NCBI GenBank assembly: GCA_004026145.2
Contig: CP034986.1
Location: 373,550 to 437,549, forward strand
Reading direction: 5' to 3'
DNA length: 64,000 bases
Source of the DNA: Takifugu bimaculatus
Taxonomy: Eukaryota > Chordata > Actinopteri > Tetraodontiformes > Tetraodontidae
The position numbers and the translations under genes were made by a program. A model generated the notes under the pieces. The model was not told where the DNA came from, searched no databases, and saw nothing but the letters and a program-made list of their open reading frames with translations. Positions within the stretch are counted from its first letter, which is position 1, and each line of letters opens with the position of its first letter. This document shows, in pieces, positions 46,901 to 57,323 of this stretch.

Positions 46901-48077
46901 TCCAGGTCAGTTCCTGGTGTGTTACAGGTCAGTTCCAGGACAGTTCCTGGTGTGTTCCAGGTCTGTTCCAGGTGTGTTACAGGTCAGTTCCTGGTCTGTT
47001 CCAGGTCAGTTCTTGGTCGGTTCCTGGCCTGTTTTGAGTGCATCCAGATCATTAAAGAATGTGTGCCAGTCTGATATTTCGGTGTATTTATGGGTCGCTT
47101 TACTTCCTGACTGCTATGACTGTGTGTTAGCGTGTTAGCGGTGTAGTTTCACTGACAGAAAACAGTGGATTGTGTGTCCACCCCCCCCCCCCCCCCCAGG
47201 CCTGGAGAGTTTGGTGTTCCGGTCTATCCCTGCCAAGAATGAAGTTGTTTCCCGTGAAGGATGTGAGATAAGGTTTGTTGTGATGAAGGAGGGACGGCCA
47301 TGATGATGAGGAGGAGCCATGACTGGGGGGGCTATGAGGAGTCGATAGGAGTCGGAGAGATGGGATGGAGGGAATGACAGAGGTTTAATGATGGAGGCCA
47401 GTGTTGGTCTGTCTGTGACTGTCTGAAAGTGCAAACATAATCCAGACTGAGCCTGTTGATTCATAATTTCACCGCCTGGATGAGGCGTCGTGCTAAACAA
47501 CTCCAGTGTAACCCAGCAAAGGATGAAGCCTGTCCCACGGCCGCTGATGTCAGAGCGGTGCTGGAGCCTGATTGGTCAGAGCGGTGCTGGAGCCTGATTG
47601 GGCAGAGCGGTGCTGGAGCCTGATTGGTGTCGTCGGTGCAGCCTGGTCATGGTGCGAACAGGCGTTCTCAACTTTACAGCCTGACACTTGTTAGCTTGTT
47701 AATCTTAAAATCTGCTCAGCAGTGTCAGTCGCTGCTGAGCAGTCTTCTCTCGTCTCTCCGTGATTCACTCGGTCCTCTACCGCCACAGCCTTCCTCCTTT
47801 TTGCCCTTTGACCTGAGTGAATGGTTGATCAGCAGTGACGGGGAGAGCTCGGCAGACGTGGGGTAATGCTGCATGCTGCTGAAGCTGTGATGTGGCTCCT
47901 GGGACCAGGCTAAAACCACCACACGGGCCATCTGGTTAGCATGTTTGTAGATGGACAAAAATGATCAACAAAGACAAAAAGAGACAGATCCTGGGACCAG
48001 ACCACCGAGTGGAGGAACCGGCTGGGTGGGACCACCCCCGCGTCTGACTTCCAGTACACGAATGCATCTCATAAACG

Positions 48078-48109
<32 letters not shown>

Positions 48110-48221
48110 CAGCCTCCGAACAGCGGCCCTCCGCCTCTGCCCAGCTCCTCCCTACCTGAAGGTTACTACGAAGAGGCGGTTCCTTTAGGTCCTGGAAAAG
48201 CTCCAGAATACATCACCTCCC
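43932..48221 (+). CDS. afap1: afap1 N-terminal exons: start, SH3 ligand, Src-site tyrosines
   Basis: Exons 43930-44058, 44190-44272 and 48113-48221 encode residues 1-106. The start ATG at 43932 lies two bases after the acceptor ctgctgcag and matches the known MEEL start. GLPAPPQMPLPEIPQPWL and PPNSGPPPLPSSSLPEGYYE are proline-rich ligands and the site phosphorylated by Src in mammals. The large intron 44273-48112 contains a (TGGA)n array, a 22-bp minisatellite and a 26-bp triplication. Confidence 0.93.
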
Positions 48222-51200
48222 GTAAGTGCCTCACAACACACACGCAACGCACTTGATAGCACGGATGCTAATTTCATGCTCATGCTTTCTGGTGTTTGTC
48301 AAATCCTCAGACTACGACTCGGACGCCATGAGCAGCTCCTACGAGTCCTACGATGAAGAAGAGGAGGACGGCAAAGGTCAGAAGATGCGTCACCAGTGGC
48401 CGTCAGAGGAGGCGTCCATGGACTTGGTGAAGGACGCTCGGATCTGCGCCTTCCTGCTGCGTAAGAAGCGCTTCGGCCAGTGGACCAAACTGCTGTGTGT
48501 CATCAAAGACAACAAGCTGCTGGTGAGGCCCCGACCAGCGTCTGAGGTTAGCGGTCCGACACCAGGCTAACAATGTCTCCCGCGTCTTCAGTGTTACAAG
48601 TCCTCCAAAGACCACACCCCCCAGATGGAGCTGATCTTGTCTGGGTGCAGCGTCACGCACGTCCCCAAAGACGGCAAGAAGAAGAAGCACGAGCTGAAGA
48701 TCGTCCACCAGGGGGCAGACCCTCTGGTGCTAGCCGTGCAGAGCAAAGAGCAGGCCGAGGAGTGGCTCAAGGTAACGGGGCGAGCGGTCATGTGGCGCCA
48801 CTGCCGTCGTGGTTTTCTAAATCAGATGGGCTTGCTAGCGGCTAGCACTGTCTTAGCACTGGGGCGCAGCGAGGCATTTCCCTGACGACTTACAGCAGCT
48901 CGTGTCAGTTCTTGGAAACACTGGCGCTGTTATTTCATTTCCCTTAAGTTTCAACTCTGTTCCCAGCCACCAGGAACCAGAGCTGAAAGCACTTTAGCCT
49001 CCTCATGCTAATTAGCCAGTGTTTATTGATCGACCGGAGCAGGTGACCTTGAGGTATTTGCAGGCGTCCTCAATCAGACCTGTGAAAATATACAACATGT
49101 ATCACCCCAGCCTCAATAACAACTGCACCCACTGTTGCCGGGAGACCTGGTTTGTGGATTTAGTCGGGTTTCAGGATATTGGAAGCAGACTAAAGTTCCA
49201 TCACGTGCGTCTGGGTCAGCTGAGCCCACTAAATGTTCTATGGTACATCTGTATCAGGAGAAAACCCCTGATCAGAAGGTCCACGAGGTGCTCTAAAGGC
49301 TTCACGTCTCACAGAAGACGGTTCCTCCGAACGTTCTCCTGCAGAACATCCACGCGTGGGTTCTTCTCCTGATCAGCTCCATTCTGCTGATTTCTGGAGA
49401 ACTGCAGCGCTGTTTCCCGCAGACGCCTGAAGGTTGCGTCCAAAGATGCTCGCGTCTGAGTGTACGTCGATGCAGCGACGTGGCGTCGCTCGTCTGTGCG
49501 CGGCGCTACCGCCACATTCCAGGACGGATCTGTGGAGGCATTCCTGGTCCAAAGTGTGATGAGGTCACCCCGTCTGAGCCCTGCAGATCTCGTCTGCGGG
49601 CCCTGAAGGGCTCCGTGGTCGAGGCTCTAATGCGTGCAGCAGACGGCTCCGCCCCCTTCTGTCAGCGTGTGCTCCCTCTTTGGGCTCCGAGCCGGCTGGC
49701 CTCGCCGGATCCATCGGAGGATCTTTTAATGGCGGCGCCCAAGCGGAGCTGCGGGCGTCCACCCTCCCTCCGACCTGTGGCACCGAGTCTGTTCCTGTGC
49801 TGACGGTGCTAATTGTGCGTTTCATGCTCAGGTGATGAAAGAAGTTTGCGTTAATGGGAACGTGGATCTGGACCGAGTTGGATCTGGATCCCCGGTTCAC
49901 AAACCTGAGCTGGAAAAGGTAAATTCTCCCGACGCGCCCCAACATTAGATTCAATTGACCCTGTCGAGGTAGAATAAACATCGATGATTGAGAATTAAAG
50001 TGATCATTAGATATAATATATCTTTTTAACAGTTCAGCAACCAATTTTACATACTTGTGATTGCAAAAGGAGGGTATTTATCCAGCTGTCAGTGCGTGAG
50101 CGCGCACCGCCCCCTAGTGGTCGGGAGTAATAACTAAAAATCTTTATGAAAGAGTTAATGTTCGACAGCTGTTCTTGCCTGTTGTCTTCATCTGGGCTCA
50201 TTGTTTGCATGTGTGTGTGTGTGCGTGTGTGCGTATGTGTGCGTGCACGCTTCCCGTCCTGCCAGAAGGCTTCATGTGACAGGCCCAGCTCTGACGGCGA
50301 GCTGACTCACGAGAACGGACACAGCGACTGTAAGGACCAAGGTGAGAACCTCACGTTCTTTTTTTTTAATTTCTGCTGCTGCGGCCTCCAGCCAATCAGA
50401 TCACACCTCTGTTGGGGCGTTTGTGGGGCGCCGGGCGCGCACGAGAACGTCCTGATCCGCTGAAGTCTTTCAAACAAACAGCAGTGAGGATCAGAGCGTC
50501 TGGAGTTCTCTTCAGTCTCCCCAGCCGGACCGTGAAGCAGAACCAGGGTCACGGATCCGTCAAACTCCGTCTGTAATCCGTGCTTGTGTCTCAGGAAAAG
50601 GAAAGAAGAGCTCCAAGTCGGAGCAGAAGAGCGGGACAGTGGGGAAGGGGGCAGGCAAGACCATCACGAAGATCATCGGCCTGGGGAAGAAGAAGCCGTC
50701 GGTGGACGAGCAGACGTCATCGGCGGAGGAGGACGTGCCCACGTGTGGTGAGAACAGAGACCGCCGTCTTGGTCTGAGTGGACGTGGGCGGCGGACTGAC
50801 GCGTGTCTGACCTCGCTAAGGTTACCTTAACGTCCTGTCCAACAACCGCTGGCGGGAGCGCTGGTGCCGCCTGAAGGACAACCAGCTGCTGCTCCACAAA
50901 GACCGAGACGACCTGAAGAGCCACATCGCCTCGCTGCCCCTGCGCGGCTGCGAGGTCAGCCCCGGCCTCGACCACAAGCACCCGTTTGCCTTCCGCCTGC
51001 TGCGTAACGGCCAGGAGGTGGCGGTGCTGGAGGTGAGCTTCTCCAGTGTCCTGTTCCTGGAGCTCTGGAGCTCAGCTCTGGTCTGGATCTCAGCTCTGGT
51101 CTGGTCTGGTCCTCAGCTCAGCCCTGGTCTGGTCCTCAGCTCAGCTCTGGAGCTCAGCCCTGGTCTGGTCCTCAGCCCTGGTCTGGTCTGGTCCTCAGCT

Positions 51201-54200
51201 CAGCTCTGGTCTGGTCCTCAGCTCAGCCCTGGTCTGGTCCTCAGCTCAGCTCTGGAGCTCAGCCCTGGTCTGGATCTCAGCTCTGGTCTGGATCTCAGCT
51301 CAGGATCTCAGCCCTGGTCTGGTCCTCAGCTCTGGATCTCAGCTCTGGTCTGGTCCTCAGCTCTGGATCTCAGCCCTGGTCTGGATCTCAGCTCAGCTCT
51401 GGATCTCAGCTCTGGTCTGGTCCTCAGCTGTGGATCTCAGCTCTGGTCTGGTCCTCAGCTCTGGATCTCAGCTCTGGTCAGGTTCTCAGTTCTGATTCTC
51501 AGGTCTGGGCTGGATTAAACCGGTATGATTGTCTCTCTGCAGGCGTCCTCCTCAGAGGCGATGGGGCGGTGGTTGGGGGTCTTACTGGCTGAGACCGGCT
51601 CCACCACTGATCCAGCCACGCTGCACTACGACTACATCGACGTGGAGACAACAGCCAACATCATCCAGCTGGCCAAGCAGTCCTTCTGGTGAGGGGGTCG
51701 CAGCTCCTGCAGGGGCAGGCGTGGTGTTGTCTGTTTGGCTGCTGTCTCAAAGTGACGTTCCTCCCCGCAGCTTCACCAGCAAGCGTGCTGTGTCTCCAAA
51801 CCCTTACCTGGACAACCCGGTCAACGGCTACGCCTGTCCCACTGGGATGGCCCTGCACTATGATGATGTGCCCATTAATGGGACGGTGAGAACAGAACCC
51901 CGATTAGCATCATTCGTGCAGACACTGATCCTTTATTTACTGGTTATGTATGTTCCAAACGCACCCTGAGCTACCAGATGCTACACCCTATGCTAGGCTA
52001 ACTTGCCTCTGTTGTGGCCTCTCTTTCTCTGCTTTTTTCTCTCCTTTCTTCCTGCTTGCATGCTGACCTGCTCTAACCCAAGAACCTGGAGGCGCTAAAC
52101 TCCAGCTCCAACACTGGGGGGCGCCAGCTGAAAGAACCGTTACACTATGAGAACACTGACGTGTATGAGAACGTGCCTACACCTGAGCTGGCTGCTCGCT
52201 GTCCTGCAAAACCTCCTCCTTCTTCTTCTTCTGTTTGCTCTAACAGTCACTACAAAACACCTCAAGGCTCTAAAGTCTCCTCTAAGTTTCTGTCTGAGGA
52301 CACCAAAGTGAAGAACGCAGTGAAGGTGATGGATGGAGGATGGATGGATGGGTGGATGGATGGATGATGGATGGATGGATGGGTGGGTGGGTGGATGGAT
52401 GGGGGGGATGGGGGGTGGATGATGGATGGTGGGTGGATGGATGGGTGGGTGGATGGATGGATGGATGGTGGGTGGTGGATGGGTGGATGGATGGGTGGAT
52501 GGATAGTGGATGGATGGATGGTTGGGTGGATGTATGGATGGATGCATGGATGGATGGATGGATGGATGGATGGGTGGGTGGGTGGATGGATGGTGTATGG
52601 ATGATGGGTGGATGGATGGATGGATGGGTGGATGGATGGATGGGTGGGTGGGTGGATGGGTGGATGGTGGGTGGGTGGATGGGTGGATGGATGGTGGATG
52701 GATGGTGATGGATGGATGGGTGGATGGATATGGATGGGGTGGATGGGATGGCTGGGTGGGTGGTGGGTGGATGGATGGTGATGGATGGGTGGCTGGATGG
52801 ATGGATGGATGGATGGATGGGTGGGTGGGTGGGTGGATGGATGCATGGAAGGTGGATGGATGCATGGAAGGTGGATGGATGGGTGGATGGATGGATGGGT
52901 GGATGGGTGGGTGGATGGATGGATGCATGGATGGATGGATGGGTGGGTGGATGGATGCATGGAAGGTGGGTGGATGGATGGATGGGTGGGTGGGTGGATG
53001 GATGGGTGGATGGGTGGGTGGATGGATGGATGCATGGATGGATGGATGGATGGGTGGATGGATGCATGGAAGGTGGGTGGATGGATGGATGGATGGATGG
53101 ATGGATGGATGGATGGATGGATGGATGGATGGGTGGGTGGGTGGGTGCCACCGTTCCAGTGGGCGGGGTCTAATTCAGCCCCGCCTCTGTGCCGTGTGTG
53201 GAACATCCCACATGTTTGGTCTTTAACCAGGTGGCAGATGATGCTCTGCTGGCTTCAGACTGTTGATTTACCTGCAGTTTCTTTATCTTCTTCTTTGATC
53301 TTCCAATCAGGTGAAGGGATCAAAGGGATTGACCAACGGGTTGTCGTGGAAACAGAAGGTGGATCCAAAGAAGCAGGTGAAAAAGAGCGCGGTGAACGTG
53401 ATGAACGGTACGGGCTCGCTCAAACGCAACGGCTCCGGTACGTAACCCGATGTTCAGATTAGCCGCGATGCTACCTCCTGAGCGGCAGACCCAGCTCAGC
53501 TGATTCCTGCTGCAGACGCAGACCAGTGCAAGTACGGGAAGAACCGCGTGGAGGCGGACGCCAGGCGGCTGCAGTGCAAAGAGGAAGAGCTGACGAAGAG
53601 GAAGCAGGAGATCCGGAGCCACCTGAGCCAGCTGAAGAAGGACAGGAGGGACATGAAAGCAGCTCTGGAAACCTCCACAGGTGAGTCCCGCTCCGACCCC
53701 AGAAGGGAGCGTCACCCTGTCATGTGACCGGCCCGTCCGTGTCGACCAGGAAAACGTTCCCACGCTTTGCTGGCGGAGCGGCTGAAGAAGACGGAGGAGG
53801 AGTGCAAACAGAAGGAGGAGGAGTGCGTGAACCTGGAGCTGGAGCTGACCGAGGTGAAGGAGAACCTGAAGAAAGCTCTGAGCGGAGGCGTCACCCTGGG
53901 CCTGACCATCCAGCCCAAATCCGGATCCTCGGGCCTCCAGGTCAGCCGCCGTCCTGTCCTCCTCCTCCTCCTCCTCCTCCTCTTCTTCTCTCATGGTCCA
54001 TCAGCTCACGCCGCCATCTGTCGCTCTGTGTCTGCAGTCGCCCGCCGTGTCGCGGCGGACTCTCGAGTCCTCGCCGTTTTCCAGCTGCGACACCAGCGAC
54101 ACGGAGTCGTGCTCTCTGCCCGTCAACAGCGCCTCGCTGCTCCGCCGGCAGCCGCCCGGCCAGAAGCCCTCGGCGGTGCGGGGACACGTCCTGAGGAAGG

Positions 54201-54296
54201 CCAAGGTCAGATCTGGGTCACGGTTCTGGCGCGTCACATGACCTTCAGCCAGTTTAGCTGCTGTCCAAGACGGTCTCTATGAAGTGTCCCACTAAA

Positions 54297-54367
<71 letters not shown>

Positions 54368-54397
54368 CAGGAATGGGAGCAGAAGAACGGCACATAA
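43932..54397 (+). CDS. afap1: Actin filament-associated protein 1 (17 coding exons)
   Basis: Encodes a cytoplasmic adaptor that crosslinks actin filaments and binds and activates Src-family kinases. Exons: 43932-44058 (exon starts 43930), 44190-44272, 48113-48221, 48311-48522, 48592-48771, 49832-49918, 50266-50341, 50595-50747, 50821-51032, 51543-51688, 51771-51885, 52083-52325, 53311-53437, 53516-53680, 53750-53940, 54038-54205, 54371-54397. They sum to 2421 nt (806 residues); leaving out 52083-52325 gives 725. I recall 814 and 730 for the two human isoforms. Order: MEELLCELRLFLDLLD start, proline-rich LPAPPQMPLPEIPQPW (SH3 ligand), YYEEAVPL (Src-site tyrosines, about 88-89), acidic YDSDAMSSSYESYDEEEE, PH1, basic/serine linker, PH2, optional insert, coiled coil, and HVLRKAKEWEQKNGT end. 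These distinguish AFAP1 from AFAP1L1 and AFAP1L2. Acceptors at 48113 and 54371 sit in (GT)n tracts. Confidence 0.95.
45165..45330. repeat. Teleost interspersed repeat fragment
   Basis: The words ggcaaggaaagactcccttt and aacaggaagaaaccttgagc form a motif that I recognise as dispersed in many fish genomes. A related, more decayed form (aacaggaagaaacctatgga) occurs near 41350-41380. The family is not assigned. Confidence 0.45.
45711..46003. repeat. (TGGA)n tetranucleotide array
   Basis: About 290 bp of tgga units with tggg, gaat and ggtt variants, inside the second afap1 intron. The minus strand stays open as an HPSIHPSI repeat, which is an artefact. Confidence 0.95.
46818..47036. repeat. 22-bp minisatellite (ccaggtcagttcctggtgtgtt)
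   Basis: About ten imperfect units built from two related 11-bp halves, tcagttcctgg and tctgttccagg, in an afap1 intron. Confidence 0.88.
47547..47629. repeat. 26-bp triplication containing ATTGG
   Basis: Three consecutive copies of cagagcggtgctggagcctgattggt with few changes. Each carries attgg, the inverted CCAAT core. Confidence 0.85.
48311..48771 (+). CDS. afap1: afap1 exons encoding the first PH domain
   Basis: Exons 48311-48522 and 48592-48771 encode the acidic stretch SSSYESYDEEEEDGKG, the conserved HQWPSEEASMDLVKDARICA and the PH1 fold from FLLRKKRFGQWTKLLCVIKD to the terminal tryptophan helix EQAEEWLK. PH1 in AFAP1 contributes to phospholipid and PKC binding, as known for the mammalian protein. 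Confidence 0.94.
49832..50747 (+). CDS. afap1: afap1 inter-PH linker exons
   Basis: Exons 49832-49918 (VMKEVCVNGNVDLD), 50266-50341 (RPSSDGELTHENGHSD) and 50595-50747 (KKSSKSEQKSG, TITKIIGLGKKKPSVDEQTS, EEDVPTC) encode the basic and serine-rich segment joining the two PH domains. In mammals this region is a serine-phosphorylated regulatory linker. All junctions hold phase. Confidence 0.92.
50821..51688 (+). CDS. afap1: afap1 exons encoding the second PH domain
   Basis: Exons 50821-51032 (GYLNVLSNNRWRERWCRLKD to RLLRNGQEVAVLE) and 51543-51688 (ASSSEAMGRWLGVLLAETGS, LHYDYIDVE) encode PH2. The acceptor of the first is ctcgctaag, a weaker AAG form. The intron between the two exons is largely filled by a minisatellite rich in ctctggtctggtcctcagct. 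Confidence 0.94.
51056..51500. repeat. Minisatellite of ctctggtctggtcctcagct units
   Basis: Variable-length units made of ctcagctctg, gtctggtcct and gtctggatct fill most of the intron between the two PH2 exons of afap1. All plus frames are rich in Ser-Ala-Leu-Val-Trp and have no protein meaning. Confidence 0.92.
51771..51885 (+). CDS. afap1: afap1 exon after PH2
   Basis: Encodes CFTSKRAVSPNPYLDNPVNG through ALHYDDVPINGT, matching the conserved SANPYL and LHYDDVP motifs after PH2 in AFAP1. It enters in phase 2 and leaves on a codon boundary, so the following 243-nt exon can be included or skipped freely. Confidence 0.93.
52083..52325 (+). CDS. afap1: afap1 optional 81-residue exon (probable neuronal insert)
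   Basis: A 243-nt exon, phase 0 at both ends, opening NLEALNSSSNTGG, with YENTDVYENVPTPE and PPPSSSSVCSNSHYKTPQGS. Its position and size correspond to the brain-specific insert that distinguishes AFAP-120 from AFAP-110, which I recall as slightly over 80 residues. The two YEN motifs fit the Y-x-N ligand of Grb2-type SH2 domains; this is a motif inference. The acceptor is cccaag (AAG). The donor gtgatg runs straight into an 820-bp (TGGA)n array. Confidence 0.82.
52326..53148. repeat. Long (TGGA)n array abutting a splice donor
   Basis: About 820 bp of tgga/tggg/gatg units directly follow the optional afap1 exon; the donor gtgatgg merges into the array. Interruptions such as tgcatggaagg recur several times, which suggests amplification of larger blocks. 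Both strands are open for 230-310 codons as MDGW or HPSI repeats, which are artefacts. Confidence 0.95.
53311..54397 (+). CDS. afap1: afap1 C-terminal exons: basic segment, coiled coil, tail
   Basis: Exons 53311-53437 (KGSKGLTNGLSWKQKVDPKK), 53516-53680 (KYGKNRVEADARRLQCKEEE and a heptad-rich stretch), 53750-53940 (ERLKKTEEECKQKEEE, LELELTEVKENLKKAL), 54038-54205 (SRRTLESSPFSSCDTSDTES) and 54371-54397 (EWEQKNGT, stop TAA at 54395). The coiled coil corresponds to the leucine-zipper and actin-binding region used for multimerisation. The last intron is mostly a (GT)n tract that supplies the bases just before the final acceptor. Confidence 0.94.
54299..54363. repeat. (GT)n tract before the last afap1 exon
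   Basis: About 62 bp of pure GT, ending seven bases before the acceptor cag at 54370. Confidence 0.95.
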
Positions 54398-55150
54398 ACT
54401 CCTCCGTCTCCATGTTTTCACTCTTTTACGTCAAACAAATTGTACATATTTATTTAAACGTCTCCATCCAGCCTTTGAGGAGGACGCGGGTCACGTGACC
54501 AGATCCCGCCGGCGCCGCGTCAGCAGACGTTTGTCTTTTAGTTCCCACCTGCAGGATTTGAGACGGTGGAAGCGCCGCTATTTATTTGTAAATGTTTAAA
54601 GGAGCTTGTCTTTATTTATGTGGACGTATTTAAACGTCGGCGCCCCCCGTGGTCAACGCGCACGCCGGCCCTCAGTGATGACATCATCGCTGCCTCTGCC
54701 CTTCAGACACACCGGCGTTCAGGATGACTCGGGAGTTCTGGCCCGATCCGAACCACCACGCGGGGGGAAAGTTGTGGGCTGGACAAAAGCATCAGCAGAA
54801 CAAGACATTTGACACCCACCCCCCTGGGTGGACAGCAGAGTTCTACCCCTGGGGGGGGCAGCAGAGCTCCACCCAACAACAGAAGGGGACATTGGAGCTC
54901 CAAATCTGGACACTGAATCCTCTGGTCCACCCACCCGGAGTAGAACTAGCATGTTACATTGGGGGAGTTCTGGTGCCCAAGCGGGGACCTGCTGTACATA
55001 GCTTGGGTTGGGGGGGGGGGGGGGGGGGGAAGGGGGGGGGTTACAGATCCAGTCTTTTGTTTTTGCACCTTATACTTTTGCTTCTCTTGTATTCTCCGAC
55101 AGTCTCCGCTTTGGTGACACCTGTACAGAAATAAACCTCTTGACAAGTTG
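54398..55150 (+). other. afap1: afap1 3' untranslated region with poly(A) signal AATAAA
   Basis: After the stop codon at 54395 the sequence has no further exon. A canonical AATAAA lies at 55130-55135 and would give a 3' UTR of about 750 nt. A G-run of nearly 30 bases (about 55014-55041) lies inside it. Confidence 0.65.
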
Positions 55151-55195
55151 GCGCGTCCTGTTTCAGTGATGTTGAACCAGAACACAAACCCACCA

Positions 55196-55305
55196 TCAAA
55201 GGTGGGCCGACCCGCGTTGGGCCGACCCGCGTTGGGACGTCCTGCGTTGGGCCGACCCGCGTTGGGACGTCCTGCGTTGGGCCGACCCGCGTTGGGATGT
55301 CCCGC
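55196..55305. repeat. 17/18-bp minisatellite (gggccgacccgcgttgg)
   Basis: Six or so units alternating gggccgacccgcgttgg and gggacgtcctgcgttgg lie between the converging ends of afap1 and sorcs2. Confidence 0.88.
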
Positions 55306-55452
55306 ACCGACGCGCTAATTAAGAGCAGCATCGTCGAGCCTTTCCTGTTTACAACCCTCAATCTTGGCCCCGCCCTCCAACAACAGACCCAACTCGTGCG
55401 TCTAAAAATAGATTCCCAAAGCAAAAGGGAGGCGTGAGCGTCATGGAGGTGA

Positions 55453-57323
55453 TTTATTGGGTGATGCAGGTCGGGGGGCACGCGGCTCCCTGGTGAGGAC
55501 ACGTTTCTTTAAAATAGCAGAAATGAGCAGAAGACAATGAGGAGTCTTTAATAAAAGAGCGGCGTCGTCGGCTGTGGAACCACCAACATCACGTGTGTGT
55601 TCGCGGTGACGACAAACGAACCTGAATATGTACAACAGAAGAAGAGAGGGCGGAGCCACGAGGCCAGACGTGGCGGGATCTGAACACGTGGAAGCGTCAC
55701 AACAGTCGCGTGCTGTCCACGTGTCTCGGGCCCCGACGCCATCACCTGGACGAGGTTCCGAAGTCGTTAGAACCTCACGGAGCTTTTGGCCGAGTCCGTT
55801 CCGTAGGCTCGGGTCGACGACGATGCTACGATGCTAACGTGGTTTAGTGCAGGAGACAAACGAAACAAGACCCTGTGTGAAGACGTCACAGGAAGTGATG
55901 CGTGTATCAAAAATATCCAGATCTAATCGTACCGGTGAGTAAAACCGTCTCAGCAGTGAGGTCACGTGTGAAAGCTGCAAACGTGAGAACCTTTTACTGC
56001 CCCTTTCACACATGCACCAGAAACCTGAACGTAAAAAACTGCCCTTCTTAGTCGGACTCGTCGGACCAACTCGACTAACTCAAATCAAGAAGATGCTGAG
56101 AGAACAAAGACGTGAATAGACCTTCTGGTAATCTGATTGGTTCACCTCTGCAGTGTATGTATGAAAGGGCCCCTCCCTCCCCACCACCACCCTGTGTAAA
56201 AGGCTCACACGCGCCATTCGATTTGAACATTTACAAAGTGGAAATTCATATTTACACATATTTACATACAGACCGTGAAAGAAAGAACCCTCCACCACAG
56301 TTGGCGCCTAATATAGGCAGACAGTAAAACCCATCAGCTGGACCTTCTCCACACCCTCTGTCTTTGGGGGAGGGGCAGGGGGCGGAGCTTGAGGAAGGTG
56401 GCAGTACAGCTAATAAATAAGGTGGACAACATGATCGGACCCCAGAGGAGCTCCTACAAACATCGGAAACTTTGATTTTTTTCCCACCCACCACCCTAAG
56501 ATTTACACATTTATTGTCCATGCGCAGCTCCCCTCACATCTTGTTAGCATCAACATACAAAGGAATACAAACTAGCAGCTAACGCTAACCTTCATGCTAT
56601 TTCACAACATCTTCAATTCAAAAACCTGCCGTCAACTTTCTTCAACAAACTCAGCACCAACAGGAAGTTGGGGACCAGTAGGATCTTGCCTAGCTGTAAA
56701 ATAAATCGTTATTTCCCTCTAGCTGGCGCCACATCTGCAAAGACCCCGCAAACGTGAGCTAAGGATGAGGAGTTTAATGGCAACGGCGGAATCAGAAGGT
56801 CTGAGCCAGCTGGTGCGACGGTCCACATCCTCGGCTCTGCTGCTCCTCTAACCGATCCCCAACGTCCTGACTGCTTGTGCTAAGTTTAGCTAAATTAGCT
56901 TTGGTGTGTTGAGTGGTAACATCAGCGCACTGTACTGGACAATCCTGGCTAGTTTTTTACTAATGCTAAGACACCCCCCGTCCCCCAAAACACACACACA
57001 CAGCTTGTTCAGTGTCTTTTTTAGTGTCCTATCTCCTAGTGTGATGTCGGGTGGCAGTGTGGCGCTCCACGATGGTGTGGACGATGAGGCGAAACAGCCT
57101 CCTGATGCTCAGCAGAGTGGAGGCGTGAAAGAGTAGAAAAGTGAAAGAAAAATCCATTAGGCTCCGCCTCCACCCAAGGGCAAGGGTGGGGGAGCCGAGG
57201 AGGTGAAGCGGCTGAAGCAGGAGAGGAAGAAGGAAGGCAGAGTGGAGAGTGGAGTCCCTGTGCTCATTAGCCTGCTAGGTTAGCGTAGGCTAGCCCAGCT
57301 TGGCAGCCTAGCCGCGGCAGAAA
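55453..57323 (-). other. sorcs2: sorcs2 3' untranslated region with poly(A) signals
   Basis: Downstream of the sorcs2 stop (57324-57326 on the plus strand) no coding exon is seen. Minus-strand AATAAA hexamers occur at about 56506-56511 (acatttattgtcc on the plus strand) and at 55453-55458 (gatttattgg). Either could end the transcript. With the second, the sorcs2 and afap1 3' ends would lie about 300 bp apart, tail to tail. Confidence 0.45.

Noticed and set aside
52262..53462. Open frames of 225-314 codons on both strands (HPSIHP and MDGWMDGW repeats)
   Set aside because: They follow a four-base repeat lacking stops, have no splice logic with afap1, and no domain.
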